From JACCZX01 sp963791315 (GTDB taxonomy: Bacteria; Pseudomonadota; Gammaproteobacteria; Burkholderiales; Burkholderiaceae_F): a stretch of DNA of 64,000 nt. The translations under genes and the position numbers were made by a program. Positions 54,318-63,953 of this stretch are shown here, in pieces (the stretch's first letter is position 1; each line of letters opens with the position of its first letter). The notes beneath the pieces are model-generated. The model saw nothing but the letters and a program-made list of their open reading frames with translations, searched no databases and was not told the DNA's origin. The stretch is taken from the NCBI GenBank assembly GCA_963791315.1, contig CAWBRQ010000008.1, positions 1-64,000 on the forward strand. Reading direction: 5' to 3'.

Positions 54318-55058
54318 TTACTTGGGCACGGCTGCGCAAATCGCAACGAAATCCGAAGCGACCAGCGACGCGCCGCCGATCAGCCCGCCGTCAATGTCAG
54401 GCTGAGCGAACAGTTCGGCGGCGTTTGCCGGCTTCACGCTTCCGCCATACAAAATTCTTACGCGTTGCGCCGCCTTGCCGATTTGTGCGCGCAACGCAGC
54501 ATGCACTTCCTGCGCCTGCTCAGGAGTCGCTGTCCGGCCGGTACCAATTGCCCAGACCGGCTCGTACGCTAACGCCCCGCTCGACAGGCCTTCTACGCCA
54601 ACACGATCGAGGATCGCGGCCAGTTGCGACTTCAGCACTGCGTGCGTCTGCTCGGACTCGCGCTGCTGCAGCGTCTCGCCAATACACACGATAGGCCGCA
54701 ACTCGGCCTGCAATGCCCGCTCTGCTTTGGCGGCCACGATGGCGTCGGTTTCACCATGCCACTGTCGCCGCTCGGAGTGCCCGACAATGACCCAGGCACA
54801 TTCCGCGTCCTTCAACATTTCCGCAGCGATGTCACCCGTGTACGCCCCGGGCTTGTGCTGAGAAACGTCCTGCGCTCCAATTTCTTCGCGACTCAACGCA
54901 TGTCGGACCTGATCCAGGTAAGCGTAAGGCGCACATACGACCACGTCACATGCCAGCGCGCTCTTGCGCGCGTTAAATTGGTTCAGCCACGTCTCGTTGG
55001 CAGCGCGCGAGCCATTCATCTTCCAATTTGCAGCGACCAGCGAACGATTCGGCTTCAT
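54318..55058 (-). CDS. tpiA: Triosephosphate isomerase
   Basis: TpiA interconverts dihydroxyacetone phosphate and glyceraldehyde-3-phosphate. The 246-aa product is intact and carries all active-site features: Lys in VAANWKMNGS, His in WVIVGHSERRQWHGE, the catalytic Glu in LAYEPVWAIGTGRTATPEQA, and the phosphate loops ILYGGSVKPANA and IDGGLIGGASL. The ATG at 55058 overlaps the oxidoreductase stop by 4 bp. secG follows after 28 bp. Confidence 0.97.
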   Translation of the reverse strand: MKPNRSLVAANWKMNGSRAANETWLNQFNARKSALACDVVVCAPYAYLDQVRHALSREEIGAQDVSQHKPGAYTGDIAAEMLKDAECAWVIVGHSERRQWHGETDAIVAAKAERALQAELRPIVCIGETLQQRESEQTHAVLKSQLAAILDRVGVEGLSSGALAYEPVWAIGTGRTATPEQAQEVHAALRAQIGKAAQRVRILYGGSVKPANAAELFAQPDIDGGLIGGASLVASDFVAICAAVPK

Positions 55059-56072
55059 CGTGCGCGCTCTGCGGCGGCGCCGACGGTCAGCACGATCTTG
55101 CCGACGTGCTGGCTCGTTTCCATCAATCGGTGGGCGTCAGGCGCCTGGGCCAGTGGAAAGGTACGAAACAACACCGGCTTGATGCGTCCGGATTCAATCA
55201 GCGGCCACACAACTTCGCGCAGCCGTTTCGCGATCGCAGCTTTGAATGCAACCGAGCGCGGCCGCAACGTCGACCCGGTAATCGTCAGTCGGCGGCGCAG
55301 AACTGCGTTCAAATCGAGCTGCGCTTTGGAGCCGCCGAGCAACGCGATAAAGACCAACCGGCCGTCATCGGCCAGCGACTGGACTTCGCGCGGCAGATAG
55401 TCGCCCGCGACCATGTCGAGAATCACATCGACGCCACGGCCACCCGTCTCCTCTTTCAGCACTTCGACGAAATCTTCGGTTCGATAGTTGATCGCGCGCT
55501 TCGCACCGAGCTCGACGCAAGCTTGGCACTTTTGGTCGCTGCCTGCCGTCGCATAAACGGTGTTGCCGAGAGCCGCTGCCAACTGAATCGCAGCAACGCC
55601 GATTCCGCTCGAGCCGCCCTGCACCAGCAACGATTCTCCGGGCGCCAGTCGCGCGCGATCGAACACGTTGCTCCAAACCGTGAAATACGTCTCAGGCAGC
55701 CCAGCCGCCTCAGTCGAATGACAGCGTGCGCGGCTTCGGCAAGCATTGCGCAACCGGTGCGACGCAGAACTCTGAGTAACCGCCGCCTGCAACCAGCGCG
55801 CACACTTCATCGCCAATCCTGAAACCGGAATCCTTGACGTCACCACTTTCGATCGTTCCGGATACTTCCAATCCCGGCAGATCGGATGCTCCGGCGGGCG
55901 GCGCGTAGGCGCCTTTGCGCTGCAGGACATCAGGACGATTTACGCCCGCCGCCTGAACCTTGATCAGCACTTCGCCCGCGCCGGGCTGCGGCACCGGCCG
56001 CTCGGTTAACCGCAACACCTCGGGTCCACCGGGCTGCGAGATCTCGATCGCTCGCATCGAGGCTGCGCTCAC
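55055..56072 (-). CDS. NAD(P)H-quinone oxidoreductase, zinc-free MDR family (frameshifted)
   Basis: This is a medium-chain reductase of the quinone oxidoreductase/PIG3 type, about 338 codons. First segment: MRAIEISQPGGPEVLRLTER, AGVNRPDVLQRKGAY and GDEVCALVAGGGYSEFC. After a frameshift near 55715 the second: PETYFTVWSNVFDRARLAPG, the NADP-binding QGGSSGIGVAAIQLAAALGN and GGRGVDVILDMVAG. No zinc-ligand cysteines are seen, as expected. The GTG at 56072 overlaps the oligopeptidase stop (GTGA); an ATG at 56057 is an alternative. This gene next to tpiA is a usual betaproteobacterial neighbour. Confidence 0.9.
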
Positions 56073-58180
56073 GGCTTACCTCCGAGGTTTTTCCACAAAA
56101 ACGTATATTCGATCGCTGCCATCAACGCACGCTGCTCGTTGTTCGCCGCCGCGCCGTGACCTCCTTCAATGTTTTCGTAGTACCAGACATCGTGGCCCTG
56201 TTCCTGCATGCGCGCGTACATCTTGCGAGCATGCGCGGGGTGCACGCGATCGTCGCGCGTCGACGTCACGAACAGAGTCGGCGGATAACGCATCGCTTTG
56301 CGCACGTTCTGATACGGCGAATACTTGGCGATGTACGACCACTGTTCCGGAACGTCGGGATCGCCGTACTCGGCCATCCAGCTCGCGCCCGCCAACAACT
56401 TGTTGTAGCGCTTCATATCGAGCAGCGGGACCTGCGCCACCGCGGCGCCGAACAGCTCGGGGCGCTGAGTCAACGCGGCACCGACCAACAATCCACCATT
56501 GCTGCCGCCACGAATGCCGATCTGCTTCGGCTGTGCGATGCCACGCCGAACAAGATCCTGGGCAATCGCAATGAAATCGTCGAACGAGTTCTGACGCTTT
56601 TCCTTCAAGGCCGCCTGATGCCATGGCGGCCCGAACTCGCCGCCACCTCGAATGTTCGCGATCACCAGCACGCCCCCGCGCGCAAGCCATCCGCGCCCAA
56701 GGGCGCCGCTGTAGAACGGTTCCATCGCGATTTCGAAACCGCCGTAGCCGTACAACATGGTCGGAGCATTCTTCACTCCGCTCGCACCAATGACAAAGTA
56801 CGGCACGCGAGTCCCGTCGGTTGATTTCGCCTCGAGCTGCTGCACCGTCATTCGCGATGCATCGAAAAATGCAGGCATCGATTTCAGCTTCTCGACCGGC
56901 TCGCCAGCAACCCCGACGAACAGCGTCGGTGGCATTAGGAAATCCTGATAGGTGACGAAGACCTGATCCGACGTGTATCGATCAACTGGCCGCGTGCTAG
57001 CTGCTCCCAGCGATGGCAGCGCAATTTCCTGGCGGCGCCAGCCGCCGGCCGTGGGGGTCATGATCCATATGCTGCTGCGAACGTTATCGAGCACGTCAAG
57101 CACGATCGTGTTGCGGGTACTCGCCCAGTTTTGCAGAGCGGTATTCGGAGTGGGCTCGAACAGCACTTCAAATGTGGCCCCACCGCCAAGAAACTCCTTT
57201 GCATTGGCCGCGATCAGTGCACCAGCTGCGAACAACTTGCCACCGACGTTCCACGCGGATCGCAGCCGCACGATGAGCCAAGGGCCGACAATCTGAGCCG
57301 CTGCGTCGTTTGGCACCGCGACCCGTGTCGCGACTCCATCACGCAGCACAAAAGTCTCGTCGTTGTAGAAGGCAATCGAACGGCGGATGCCCTCGGTGAT
57401 TCGGGTCGCGCCAGCACGAACGTCATGGTCAACCCACGCGCCGACACCTACATCGGTACGCTGCCCTTCGAACACGGTCGCAGCTTGCGCGAGTGGCGTG
57501 CCGCGGCTCCAGCGTTTGACGATGCGCGGATAGCCGCTATCGGTCAGGCTGCCCGGACCGAAGTCGGTGCCGACGTAAATCGTGTCGCGGTCGCGCCACT
57601 CCACCTCTGACTTCGCTTCTGGCAGCAAGAATCCGTCAGCGACGAATTGCCGCTTGGCAAGATCGAACTCGCGTACCACGATCGCATCGCCACCACCGCG
57701 CGACAGACTAATCAAGCACCTGTCACCGCGCGGCGGCAGGCATTGCGCATTTTTCCAAACCCAGTTTTCCTTTTCGTCGCGCGCCAATGCATCAACGTCG
57801 AGCACCGTTTCCCACGTCGGCTGCGGCTTTCGATATTCAGCCCACGTCGTACGGCGCCAGAGTCCGCGTGGGTTCGCACGGTCTTGCCAGAAGTTGTAAA
57901 GGTGGTCACCATGCCCGGCGACCTGTGCAATCCGCTCGCGTGAGTCCAGCACTTCACGGACCTCATCGCGAATCTGCGAAAAGTCCGGTCGATCCTTCAG
58001 CTCAGTTAACGTGCGCGTGCTCGCAGCGCGCGCGAAGTCGAGAGCGCGCGCCCCATCGACTTCTTCAAGCCACAGATACGGATCGGCGGATTCGGTGGGC
58101 ATAGGAACCTGCGCCTGCAGCGTGGGTATCCAGGCAGCAGCGGCAAGCAGTACCAGTGTGCGGGTCGCGAAGCGGTTCAT
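56069..58180 (-). CDS. Prolyl oligopeptidase-family serine peptidase (S9, exported)
   Basis: This is a 703-aa peptidase with a signal peptide (RTLVLLAAAAWIPTLQAQV), so probably periplasmic. The N-terminal beta-propeller begins ADPYLWLEEVDGARALDFAR. The C-terminal catalytic domain has the nucleophile in GIRGGSNGGLLVGAALTQRP, Asp in VTSTRDDRVHPAHARKMY and His in IEGGHGAAANNEQRA. I start at the ATG at 58180, since the codon at 58189 is TTG. No Shine-Dalgarno is visible, and the T-run of the pnp terminator touches the start codon. Prolyl oligopeptidases cut short peptides after proline; specificity here is not testable. Confidence 0.92.
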   Translation of the reverse strand: MNRFATRTLVLLAAAAWIPTLQAQVPMPTESADPYLWLEEVDGARALDFARAASTRTLTELKDRPDFSQIRDEVREVLDSRERIAQVAGHGDHLYNFWQDRANPRGLWRRTTWAEYRKPQPTWETVLDVDALARDEKENWVWKNAQCLPPRGDRCLISLSRGGGDAIVVREFDLAKRQFVADGFLLPEAKSEVEWRDRDTIYVGTDFGPGSLTDSGYPRIVKRWSRGTPLAQAATVFEGQRTDVGVGAWVDHDVRAGATRITEGIRRSIAFYNDETFVLRDGVATRVAVPNDAAAQIVGPWLIVRLRSAWNVGGKLFAAGALIAANAKEFLGGGATFEVLFEPTPNTALQNWASTRNTIVLDVLDNVRSSIWIMTPTAGGWRRQEIALPSLGAASTRPVDRYTSDQVFVTYQDFLMPPTLFVGVAGEPVEKLKSMPAFFDASRMTVQQLEAKSTDGTRVPYFVIGASGVKNAPTMLYGYGGFEIAMEPFYSGALGRGWLARGGVLVIANIRGGGEFGPPWHQAALKEKRQNSFDDFIAIAQDLVRRGIAQPKQIGIRGGSNGGLLVGAALTQRPELFGAAVAQVPLLDMKRYNKLLAGASWMAEYGDPDVPEQWSYIAKYSPYQNVRKAMRYPPTLFVTSTRDDRVHPAHARKMYARMQEQGHDVWYYENIEGGHGAAANNEQRALMAAIEYTFLWKNLGGKP

Positions 58181-58208
58181 AAAAACCAAGGCGCCATCAG
58201 AGGCGCCC
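58181..58208 (-). terminator. Probable rho-independent terminator of pnp
   Basis: In the transcribed direction GGCGCC–TCTGAT–GGCGCC forms a six-pair stem (58207–58202 with 58195–58190), followed by TTGG and five T ending at 58181. It lies 18 bp after the pnp stop. The oligopeptidase start codon follows immediately, so the terminator may limit read-through into that gene. Confidence 0.7.
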
Positions 58209-58225
58209 AGGATTCTTCGACAGGA

Positions 58226-60337
58226 CTACTGCTGCTGCGCTTGCTGAGCTGCAGCGGGGGCGTCGCCGCCAACAGCCTTCATCGACAGCCGCACGCGTCC
58301 CTTTTCATCGGCTTCAATCACCTTGACCTTGACCGCCTGGCCCTCTTTCAGATAGTCAGCCACGGCGTTGACGCGCTCGTTGGCAATCTGCGAGATGTGC
58401 AGCAAGCCATCCTTGCCTGGCAAGATCTGCACGATCGCACCGAAGTCCAGCAGCCGCAGCACGGTACCGTCGTACACCTTGCCGACCTCGACTTCCGCTG
58501 TCAGCTCGGCGATACGGCGCTGCGCTTCACGGCCTTTGTCCTGATCGACGCTGGCAATGATGATGGTGCCATCGTCCTCGATGTCGATCTGCGTGCCGGT
58601 TTCTTCGGTCAACGCGCGAATAACCGCACCCCCCTTGCCAATCACGTCGCGAATTTTTTCGGGATTGATCTTCATCTTGATCATGCGCGGCGCAAACGCG
58701 GACAATTCTCCGCGCGAGGCGCCGATCGCGTCCTGCATCTTCTGCAGAATATGCATCCGCGCTTCTTTCGCCTGCGCCAGCGCGACCTGCATGATCTCGC
58801 GCGTGATGCCTTCGATCTTGATGTCCATCTGCAGCGCGGTGACGCCCGTCGCGGTACCCGCGACCTTGAAGTCCATGTCGCCCAGATGATCTTCGTCGCC
58901 GAGGATGTCGGTTAGCACGGCAAACTTGTTGCCTTCCTTGATCAGCCCCATCGCGACGCCGGCCACATGCGCCTTCATCGGCACGCCGGCGTCCATCAGT
59001 GCGAGGCAGCCGCCGCACACCGAAGCCATTGACGATGAACCGTTGGATTCGGTGATTTCGGCGACGACACGCAGCGAGTATTGAAAATCTTCGTACGACG
59101 GCAAGCACGCAAGCAGTGCGCGCTTTGCGAGGCGGCCGTGACCGACCTCACGCCGCTTCGGCGCACCAACACGGCCGGTCTCGCCCGTCGCAAACGGCGG
59201 CATGTTGTAGTGGAGCATGAAACGCTCGCGATACTCGCCTTGCAGCGCGTCGATGATCTGTTCGTCCTGCTTGGTGCCCAGCGTTGCGATCACAAGCGCC
59301 TGCGTTTCGCCACGGGTGAACAACGCCGAGCCGTGCGTGCGAGGCAGAACGCCAAGCCGAATTTCGATTGGGCGCACGGTGCGCGTGTCGCGCCCGTCGA
59401 TGCGGGGCTCGCCATCCAGGATCTGACTGCGAACGATCTTCGCTTCGAGGTCGAACAGAATGCTGGCGACTTCGTTGCCGTCGACTTCGGCACCAGCTGC
59501 GCTTATCGCCGATGCATAGATCTCCTTGATACGATTCTGACGCGTCTGCTTGCTGCGCATCTGATACGCCTCGCGCAGCGCCGTGCCCGCGCTTTGCACC
59601 AATGACGCCATCAGCGATTCATTCTTCGGCGCAGGCTGCCACTCCCACGCGGGTTTGCCGGCATCGCGCACCAGATCGTGAATTGCGTTAATGACCGCCT
59701 GCATCTGCTGGTGGCCGTGCATCACGCCACCCAGCATGACATCCTCGGGCAGTTGGTCGGCTTCCGACTCCACCATCAACACCGCACGCTCGGTGCCTGC
59801 CACCACCAGATTCATCTGCGATGTCTTCAGCTGCGTAGCGGTCGGGTTGATCACATACTGGCCGTCGACGTAACCGACGCGCGCAGCACCGATCGGGCCC
59901 TTGAACGGAATGCCGGCCAGCGACACCGCCGCTGAAGCGCCTATCAGCGCAGGGATGTCCGAATCGATCTCCGCATCGACCGACAGCACGTGGATGACCA
60001 CCTGCACTTCGTTATAAAAACCATCCGGAAAGAGCGGACGCAGTGGACGGTCGATCAGTCGCGATGTCAGCGTTTCTTTTTCCGACGGCCTGCCTTCGCG
60101 CTTGAAAAACCCGCCCGGAATGCGGCCCGCCGCATAGGTTTTCTCGACATAGTCGACCGTCAGGGGGAAAAAGTCTTGGCCGGGCTTTGCTTCTTTCCGT
60201 GCCACCACGGTCGCCAACACGACCGTATCGCCAATCGAGCACAGCACTGCGCCATCTGATTGCCTTGCGATCTCTCCTGTTTCCAGCGTCACCGTGTGTG
60301 CGCCGTACGAAAAACTTTTCGTCACTTTCTCAAACAT
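58226..60337 (-). CDS. pnp: Polynucleotide phosphorylase
   Basis: PNPase degrades RNA 3'-to-5' by phosphorolysis and is a degradosome component. The 703-aa product has two RNase PH domains (TGEIARQSDGAVLCSIGDTV; RTHGSALFTRGETQALVIAT), a KH domain (RDVIGKGGAVIRALTEETGT) and a C-terminal S1 domain (GKVYDGTVLRLLDFGAIVQI). The ATG at 60337 has AGGA six bases upstream, whereas the ATG at 60343 would sit directly on that ribosome site. Located downstream of rpsO after a terminator. Intact. Confidence 0.96.
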   Translation of the reverse strand: MFEKVTKSFSYGAHTVTLETGEIARQSDGAVLCSIGDTVVLATVVARKEAKPGQDFFPLTVDYVEKTYAAGRIPGGFFKREGRPSEKETLTSRLIDRPLRPLFPDGFYNEVQVVIHVLSVDAEIDSDIPALIGASAAVSLAGIPFKGPIGAARVGYVDGQYVINPTATQLKTSQMNLVVAGTERAVLMVESEADQLPEDVMLGGVMHGHQQMQAVINAIHDLVRDAGKPAWEWQPAPKNESLMASLVQSAGTALREAYQMRSKQTRQNRIKEIYASAISAAGAEVDGNEVASILFDLEAKIVRSQILDGEPRIDGRDTRTVRPIEIRLGVLPRTHGSALFTRGETQALVIATLGTKQDEQIIDALQGEYRERFMLHYNMPPFATGETGRVGAPKRREVGHGRLAKRALLACLPSYEDFQYSLRVVAEITESNGSSSMASVCGGCLALMDAGVPMKAHVAGVAMGLIKEGNKFAVLTDILGDEDHLGDMDFKVAGTATGVTALQMDIKIEGITREIMQVALAQAKEARMHILQKMQDAIGASRGELSAFAPRMIKMKINPEKIRDVIGKGGAVIRALTEETGTQIDIEDDGTIIIASVDQDKGREAQRRIAELTAEVEVGKVYDGTVLRLLDFGAIVQILPGKDGLLHISQIANERVNAVADYLKEGQAVKVKVIEADEKGRVRLSMKAVGGDAPAAAQQAQQQ

Positions 60338-60401
60338 AGTCATTCCTTTGTCATTCGCCGCGTTCTTGTCATTCGCTGCGTACGAACGCACCGACAGAAC
60401 G

Positions 60402-60435
60402 CAAAAAGCCCGCGCGGACCGTTCCGCGCGGGCTT
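60402..60435 (-). terminator. Rho-independent terminator between rpsO and pnp
   Basis: A perfect 12-pair stem, AGCCCGCGCGGA/TCCGCGCGGGCT (60434–60423 with 60418–60407), has a four-base loop and is followed by a short T-run (TTTTG). It lies about 20 bp after the rpsO stop, so pnp is probably expressed by read-through or from its own promoter. Confidence 0.85.
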
Positions 60436-60454
60436 GGGTGTTTCGTATCGGACA

Positions 60455-60724
60455 CTACTTGCGCAGTCCGAGGCTATCGATTAGCCCCTTGTAGGAATCG
60501 GGGTTCTTGCCTTTCAAATAGTCGAGCAATTTGCGGCGCCGGCTGACCATTTTCAACAGACCGCGGCGTGAGTGATGATCCTTGACATGCGCCTTGAAGT
60601 GATCGGTCAACTCGTTGATCCGCGCGGTCAACAGCGCGATTTGCACTTCAGGCGATCCGGTATCGGCTTGGGCGCGCTGATATTTGGCGACGATTTCCGA
60701 CTTGTTGATATCTGCAACTGACAT
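60455..60724 (-). CDS. rpsO: 30S ribosomal protein S15
   Basis: S15 binds the central domain of 16S rRNA early in 30S assembly. The 89-aa product is complete: MSVADINKSEIVAKYQR at the start, DTGSPEVQIALLTARINELT, HSRRGLLKMVSRRRKLLDYL and the terminal GLRK. ATG at 60724 with AAGGGA five bases upstream. A perfect inverted repeat sits in the leader, and pnp follows after a terminator, the classical rpsO–pnp order. Confidence 0.97.
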   Translation of the reverse strand: MSVADINKSEIVAKYQRAQADTGSPEVQIALLTARINELTDHFKAHVKDHHSRRGLLKMVSRRRKLLDYLKGKNPDSYKGLIDSLGLRK

Positions 60725-60738
60725 GGCGTCCCTTTCGC

Positions 60739-60756
60739 GTTAACGCTGGCGTTAAC
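60739..60756. promoter_or_regulatory. Perfect inverted repeat in the rpsO leader
   Basis: GTTAACGC–TG–GCGTTAAC forms an 8-bp perfect palindrome 15 bp upstream of the rpsO start, inside the predicted 5' leader. It could be an RNA hairpin acting on translation or a protein site on DNA; S15 is known to autoregulate through its leader in E. coli. Function here is inferred. Confidence 0.5.
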
Positions 60757-60814
60757 TCTGTTAGTACTGCGACTCGCGGACACGGAAGGATGGCCGTGCC
60801 GTGAAAAGCGCGCG

Positions 60815-60820
60815 ATTATA
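60815..60820 (-). promoter_or_regulatory. Probable -10 of the rpsO promoter
   Basis: A perfect TATAAT on the minus strand in CGCTATAATCGCG, about 90 bp upstream of the rpsO ATG. No strong -35 is found at the right distance. A start site near 60808 would put the GTTAAC palindrome within an 80-nt leader. Confidence 0.55.
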
Positions 60821-60933
60821 GCGCAGTGCGATACGCAGGCTAGCCGCGGTAGCCGCCGCGAGGGTTGGGCGGAATTGCCCGGTCTGGACGTCGGCGGCGC
60901 GATGCGTCGGCCGCTGCGTTAGGAGGAATTCAA

Positions 60934-62213
60934 CTATCGCGACGGCCACGCCATCAAGCAGCGGGTGGGACGCTCGTTTTGCGCGGACGTGACGGTCAGT
61001 TGCGAGCGGAAACCGTAGCCGCTTCCTTCGACGTCGTAGCGCACCGTCGGCGCACCCTGTTTGTCCATCACTGATACCACCAATGGGCCGATTAGCTGAT
61101 GGTCAGCCTTCCGCATGGTCACTTCACCCAGTGGATTGCCTTGCGCGGCAGAAAACGTCATCCCGGATAGTGCACGCGCAACTGCCAGCGCGTCGTCCGT
61201 TCCCGCCGCCTCGATTGCACGCGCCAGCATTTCGATCATTAGGATTGTGCGTGCCTGGAAAAAATCGTCACGCGCATCGGGAAACCGATGACGGAATTCC
61301 TGATAAACGCGCTCCATCGACGCCGGCTCTGCGTTCGGATGCCATTCAGCAACCGCATGTACGCGTCCGATTCCGGCGTCGCCAAGCATCGCCGGCGCGC
61401 CGAGCCCGTTGCCATAGAACGTGTAGAAACTCGTCGCTAGCCCAGCCTCGCGCGCTGCTCGCACCAGCAGTGTCAGGTCGTTGCCCCAGTTTCCCGTGAT
61501 GACCGTATCGGCGCCACTGTCCTTGATCTTTGCCACATACGGCGAGAAGTCGCGAACCTTGCCGACCGGATGCAGCTCATCGCCGACGACGCTGACCCGC
61601 CTCGCCCGCTGGGCGAGCATCGCGCGCGCGTTCGAAGCCACCTGCTGGCCAAAGCTGTAATCCTGATTCAGCAGATAGACCTTGGATACGGCGGCGTCGG
61701 AGGCGAGCGCCTCGACCAGCGCCGCCATTCGCATCTCGACGTGTGCATCAAAACGGAAGTGCCACGGGCTGCAGCGCTCGTTGGTCAGAGCGGGGTCGAC
61801 CGCCGAGTAGTTCAGAAACAGCACACGCTCGGCCGGGACGCGCTCGTTGTGCTTGTTGACCGCATCGATCAATGCCGAGGCAACGGCCGAAGAATTGCCC
61901 TGCAGTACGAACCGGATGCCAGCGTCGGTCGCACGCCGAAGCATCGTCAACGCTTCTTCGACCTGACCCTTCGAATCGAACGTTTCGAGCTGTAGCGTGC
62001 GCGCGCCGCCGTCAAGCGTGATCCCGCCGCGAGCATTGATGCGCTCGATCGCGAACAGCAGGTTGCGCGCGACCGCGTCACCGGCATTTGCAAACGGCCC
62101 CGAAAACGCCTCGACCATCGCGAGGCGAAGTCGGGCGGCCCCGGCGGTAAACCTTGCGCAGCGGCCCCGGCGCCGAGTAGCCCAAATACAACCGCTGCCC
62201 ACACGCGCTTCAA
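60934..62213 (-). CDS. ABC transporter substrate-binding protein, branched-chain amino acid type (frameshifted)
   Basis: This is a periplasmic type I binding protein, about 427 codons. The ATG at 62213 gives a signal peptide (MKRVWAAVVFGLLGAGAAAQ); after a shift in a G-run near 62140 the mature protein continues RLRLAMVEAFSGPFANAGDA, ERINARGGITLDGGARTLQL and YLLNQDYSFGQQVASNARAM, typical of the LivK-like family. No permease or ATPase genes are next to it, so the ligand is unknown; amides, aromatic acids and urea are alternatives to Leu/Ile/Val. It lies 16 bp downstream of leuA on the same strand. Confidence 0.87.
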
Positions 62214-62229
62214 CGACCGCTCCCGGTCG

Positions 62230-63781
62230 TTATGCAGCGAGCGAAGTCTGCGGGTTAAGCCGTTCGCCCGTCATGTACAGCTTGTTCAGCGCATTCAGAT
62301 AAGCCTTTGCCGATGCCGCAATGATGTCGGGGTCGGCGCCGGTGCCATTGACGATGCGGCCGGCTCGCGCGAGCCGCACGGTCACTTCACCCTGCGCTTC
62401 GGTACCCGTCGTGATCGCATTGACCGAATACAGCAACAGCTCGCAGCCGCTCTTGACCCGGCTCTCGATCGCCTTTAGCGACGCATCCACCGGGCCGTTG
62501 CCATCGGACTCGGCCGAGACTCGCTCTGCGCCAATCGAGAAAACGATCTTTGGCATGCGGTCGTGCTCCCGTTTCCGATTTCTGCATCATCGAGATCAAC
62601 TTGAAGTGCTCGTCGTGCGGTGTCACTGCTTCGTCCGAGAACAGCGCCTGAATGTCTTCGTCGAAGATCTCGGACTTGCGGTCGGCGAGCTCCTTGAACG
62701 CGGCAAAAGCTACGTTCAGGTCCGCTTCGCTCTCAAGCGGGATTGCGAGCTCATTGACGCGTTGCTTGAACGCGTTTCGGCCTGACAACTTGCCCAGCAC
62801 GATCTTGTTCGCTGCCCAGCCAACATCCTCGGCGCGCATGATCTCGTACGTATCGCGTGCCTTGAGCACGCCGTCCTGGTGAATACCGGAGGCATGCGCG
62901 AACGCATTCGCACCGACTATCGCCTTGTTCGGCTGCACGGCGAATCCGGTAATGCCTGCCACCAGTTTTGACACCGGCACGATCTGCGTCGTGTCAACAC
63001 CGACGTCCAGGTTGAAGAAGTCGCGCCGTGTTCTGACCGCCATCACGACTTCTTCGAGCGAACAATTGCCGGCGCGCTCGCCAAGGCCATTGATCGTGCA
63101 TTCGACCTGACGCGCACCGCCGATCATCACACCCGCGAGCGAGTTGGCGACCGCCATGCCCAGATCGTTATGGCAATGCACGCTCCAGATTGCCTTGTCC
63201 GAATTCGGCACACGCTCGCGCAGCATGCGGAGGAACTGGCCGTATAACTCCGGAACGCCGTAGCCGACCGTATCTGGAATATTGATCGTGGTCGCGCCTT
63301 CGGCGATCGCTGCTTCCAGCACGCGGCATAGGAAGTCCGGCTCGGAGCGATAGCCGTCTTCGGGCGAGAACTCGACGTCATCGGTGAATTGACGCGCGAA
63401 GCGCACCGAGAGCTTCGCTTGCTCGTATACCTGCTCCGGCGACATGCGTAGCTTCTTTTCCATGTGCAGCGCCGAGGTCGCGATAAAGGTATGAATGCGC
63501 TTCGACTTTGCACCTTCCAGTGCTTCTGCCGCACGGCTGATATCGCGGTCGTTGGCACGTGCCAGTGAACAGACGGTCGAGTCCTTGATTGCATTGGCGA
63601 TCGACTTCACCGCGTCAAAGTCGCCGTTTGAAGACGCTGCAAACCCGGCCTCAATCACGTCGACCCGTAGACGCTCTAGCTGCCGCGCGATGCGCAACTT
63701 TTCTTCGCGGGTCATCGACGCGCCGGGGCTTTGTTCGCCATCGCGCAGGGTGGTATCGAAAATGATCAAACGGTCGGTCAT
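62230..63781 (-). CDS. leuA: 2-isopropylmalate synthase (frameshifted)
   Basis: LeuA condenses acetyl-CoA with 2-ketoisovalerate, the first committed step of leucine synthesis. About 517 codons. Motifs: IIFDTTLRDGEQSPGASMTR at the N-terminus, WSVHCHNDLGMAVANSLAGV with metal-binding His, INGLGERAGNCSLEEVVMAV and HASGIHQDGVLKARDTYEIM. A frameshift near 62560 separates the catalytic barrel from the C-terminal allosteric domain (PKIVFSIGAERVSAESDG, GADPDIIAASAKAYLNALNK), which binds leucine for feedback inhibition. Start is the ATG at 63781 with GGAG in front. A Leu-rich leader peptide lies upstream. Confidence 0.94.
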
Positions 63782-63866
63782 CGGAGGCTCCAGCAAAAAA
63801 CTGTCGTGGTTTTCCTCGCCCGGCTCGCGGCTCAGGCGGGGTAGTGCACAAATTGTGGGGAGGGAG

Positions 63867-63953
63867 TTATCTGCGCGCGGGGCGCAGTAGCAGCGCGGGC
63901 AGCAAGCCGAGCGCGGTCGGGATTCGAGCGGCAGGAACAATGAGGCGACTCAT
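63867..63953 (-). CDS. Putative leuA leader peptide (28 aa, leucine-rich)
   Basis: A short ORF from the ATG at 63953 to TAA at 63867 reads MSRLIVPAARIPTALG followed by LLPALLLRPARR. Seven of 28 residues are leucine, six of them in the second half, including uncommon CTA and TTG codons for a GC-rich genome; Ile and Val also occur. It ends 85 bp before leuA. Between them a GC-rich imperfect stem (near 63840–63810) precedes an AAAAC/GTTTT stem with six T at about 63800–63795, resembling an attenuator. No strong Shine-Dalgarno is visible, so translation is not certain. Confidence 0.55.
   Translation of the reverse strand: MSRLIVPAARIPTALGLLPALLLRPARR

Noticed and set aside
60865..61074. Small plus-strand ORF with AGGAGG nearby, in the rpsO upstream region
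   Set aside because: The AGGAGG is internal to the ORF, not before its start, and the frame overlaps the binding-protein 3' end antisense.
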